The notes below the pieces were generated by a model. That model did no database searches and was not told where the DNA came from. It was given only the letters and a program-made list of their open reading frames with translations. A stretch of DNA of 64,000 nt, from contig NZ_AP017470.1 in the NCBI RefSeq assembly GCF_016592575.1, forward strand, positions 868,001 to 932,000, read 5' to 3'. The stretch is from Thermotomaculum hydrothermale. GTDB lineage: Bacteria > Acidobacteriota > Holophagae > Thermotomaculales > Thermotomaculaceae. The position numbers were made by a program, and so were the translations under genes. Positions 62,715-64,000 of the stretch are shown here, one piece after another. Position 1 is the first letter of the stretch; the number at the start of each line of letters is the position of its first letter.

Positions 62715-63278
62715 ATGAGGAAGTTTTTTATTTTACTTTTGTTTTTTTCGGTAATAATATCTGTTTCCTGTCATAAAAAGGTTGAACAAATGCCCAATAA
62801 GGAGATAAAACCTCAAGAAACAACGCAAAAACAAATAGAACAAAAGGAAAACATAAATACCGCGGTCATTAGTGAAAAACAATTGGGAGAAAACAAGAAG
62901 GAAGATTTTGAGTCAAAATCTGTTGATGAGCTAAACAAAGAGAATATTCTTGAAGATGTTTATTTTGAATTTGATAAATCAAGGCTTACCCCTGAAACGA
63001 GAGAGGTTTTAAAAAAACATGCAAAGTGGCTTAAAGAACACCCATCCGTAAAAATATTGATTGAAGGCCATTGCGATGAGAGGGGAACTGAGCAGTATAA
63101 CCTTGCTTTGGGCGACAGAAGGGCTCATGCAGTGAAAAATTATCTTATCTCTCTCGGTATTTCTCCTGATAGAATGAAAACAATAAGTTTTGGTGAGATG
63201 TTTCCCAAAGTTAAGGGGCATAATGAGTGGGCATGGTCTCAAAACAGAAGATGTCATTTTGTTATTATTTCAAAATAA
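62715..63278 (+). CDS. pal: Peptidoglycan-associated lipoprotein Pal
   Basis: Outer-membrane lipoprotein that holds peptidoglycan. 187 residues: a lipoprotein signal with lipobox VISVSC, then a Gln/Glu/Lys-rich linker, and a C-terminal OmpA-like domain (YFEFDKSRLTPETREVL, ILIEGHCDERGTEQYNLALGDRRAHAVKNYL, SFGEMFPKVKGHNEWAWSQNRRCHFVI). The peptidoglycan-binding Asp and Arg of the GHCDERGT...GDRRA motif are there. It is 20 bases before the cpoB-like gene. Confidence 0.96.
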   Translation: MRKFFILLLFFSVIISVSCHKKVEQMPNKEIKPQETTQKQIEQKENINTAVISEKQLGENKKEDFESKSVDELNKENILEDVYFEFDKSRLTPETREVLKKHAKWLKEHPSVKILIEGHCDERGTEQYNLALGDRRAHAVKNYLISLGISPDRMKTISFGEMFPKVKGHNEWAWSQNRRCHFVIISK

Positions 63279-63298
63279 TATTATGGTGAGGTGAAGGT

Positions 63299-64000
63299 AT
63301 GAAAAAACTTGTGGTTTTACTTTTTTTGCCACTTCTGTTAGTCGGTTGTGTAGATAACACAAAAAGTGCTCAGGATTTAAACGACATTAAAGACCAGTTG
63401 TGGAAGGTTCAGGCTCAACAGAGTGAAGAGTTGAAAAGGCTTAAAGAACTTGAAGAAAAAGTTGGAAATAATGATGCTGATAATGGAACAAATGCTGATA
63501 TAGTTGCTACCCAGCAGGAAATCCAGGATAGTGTAAACGCAATTTTAGAAAGGATAAAGGAATTAAACGATAAGGTAACCTTTCTTCTGACAAAGATTTC
63601 ATCTCTGGAAAATGGACAGGCAAGTAACAATTCATTAGAGAATAATGACAATCAGAATAATACCAATTTTAGTGGAATTACAAATCCAGATGCATTATTC
63701 TCCCAGGCTTACGCAGATTACATGAAAGGTAATTACGATATTGCAATAATTGAGTTTAAAGACTACATAGCAAAGTTTCCAGATTCAGAAAAGGTTGACA
63801 ATGCATACTACTGGTTAGGCCTCTGCTATTTTGAAAAAGAAAAATTTAGAGACGCAATAGATAGTTTTGACAAAATAATTAAGGATTACCCCCAGTCTGA
63901 TGTCCTTGCAGCAGCAATGTTAAAGAAAGGGCTTGCCCTATTTGAAATGGGGGCAGCTGGAATGGGTGCTGTTCAGTTGCAGGAATTAATAGAAAAATTT
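63299..64000 (+). CDS. cpoB: CpoB/YbgF-like TPR lipoprotein (3' end outside window)
   Basis: Open from ATG 63299 to the window end, 234 residues seen. A lipoprotein signal (VVLLFLPLLLVGC) with Cys at about 18, a coiled coil (about 28-100), a low-complexity Asn/Ser stretch, then TPR repeats: DALFSQAYADYMKGNYDIAI, FPDSEKVDNAYYWLGLCYF and FDKIIKDYPQSD. This is the layout of CpoB, which links the Tol-Pal system to cell-wall synthesis at division, and its place after pal agrees. CpoB is usually a soluble periplasmic protein; here a lipobox is present, which is a small departure. The C-terminus is missing, so BamD-like TPR proteins cannot be wholly ruled out. Confidence 0.82.
   Translation, partial: MKKLVVLLFLPLLLVGCVDNTKSAQDLNDIKDQLWKVQAQQSEELKRLKELEEKVGNNDADNGTNADIVATQQEIQDSVNAILERIKELNDKVTFLLTKISSLENGQASNNSLENNDNQNNTNFSGITNPDALFSQAYADYMKGNYDIAIIEFKDYIAKFPDSEKVDNAYYWLGLCYFEKEKFRDAIDSFDKIIKDYPQSDVLAAAMLKKGLALFEMGAAGMGAVQLQELIEKF

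Overview
The window comes from a low-GC, Gram-negative (diderm) bacterial chromosome. Outer-membrane genes support the diderm call: pal and a cpoB-like gene, a FadL-type channel, a DUF481 protein, and lipoprotein signals. Arginine is written almost entirely as AGA/AGG and the proteins are rich in Lys, Glu and Ile, which hints at a thermophile. That is inference, and I do not assign a phylum. Genes are tightly packed, many overlap by 1-20 bases, and no gene-free stretch exceeds about 300 bases. I see no prophage, insertion sequence, rRNA or CRISPR array.

Layout. 1-1.5 kb: tail of a FecCD-type ABC importer. 1.5-3 kb (-): two crotonase-fold genes that look like the auxiliary isomerases of unsaturated fatty-acid oxidation. 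3.1-3.3 kb (-): two tRNA-Ser genes behind a perfect TTGACA-17-TATAAT promoter. 3.6-7 kb: glmS and a DUF4388/J-domain/TPR protein. 7.1-13.9 kb (+): a run with an NSS symporter, a small zinc-binding protein, a sensor kinase, NAD(P)HX repair, tsaE, a REC-kinase hybrid and a REC protein. 13.9-16.4 kb (-): buk, ptb and a half-size ptb-like gene. 16.6-18.3 kb: HIT protein and der. 18.3-24.7 kb (-): two secreted peptidases, a long-chain acyl-CoA dehydrogenase under a FadR-like operator, and EndoQ. 24.9-31.7 kb (+): flavodiiron protein, Bcp, nrdJ behind an NrdR box, and a POT transporter. 31.8-38 kb (-): U32 protein, a selenocysteine-containing SelD, YedF, a PsiE-like protein and quinol-type NO reductase. 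38.2-40 kb (+): two EutN/CcmL vertex proteins and rmuC. 40.3-49.8 kb (+): hydroxyacyl-CoA dehydrogenase, ackA, fadL-like, ABC-F, smc, DUF481. 49.9-55.5 kb (+): alanine dehydrogenase, a CoA-transferase and a chemoreceptor/solute-binding fusion, the last two each broken by one homopolymer frameshift. 55.5-62.6 kb (-): DUF218, rel, secF, secD, yajC, tgt. 62.7-64 kb (+): pal and a cpoB-like gene cut by the window end.

How the genes fit together. There is a strong theme of acyl-CoA metabolism: fatty-acid entry (FadL), beta-oxidation (acyl-CoA dehydrogenase, isomerases, hydroxyacyl-CoA dehydrogenase) and ATP recovery through acyl phosphates (Ptb/Buk, AckA, a CoA-transferase). Amino acids probably feed in through secreted peptidases, peptide and amino-acid transporters, and alanine dehydrogenase. 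A flavodiiron protein, Bcp and qNOR handle O2, peroxide and NO. The SelD selenoprotein shows that UGA is decoded as selenocysteine.

Most notable: (i) an adjacent pair of Ptb-like proteins that seem to divide the conserved parts of one enzyme; (ii) the Sec-SelD that plain ORF calling truncates; (iii) a receptor-like coiled coil fused to an SBP_bac_5 domain; (iv) operators matching published FadR, NrdR and FNR/DNR patterns; (v) orphan microcompartment vertex proteins; (vi) three homopolymer frameshifts that need a check against raw reads.
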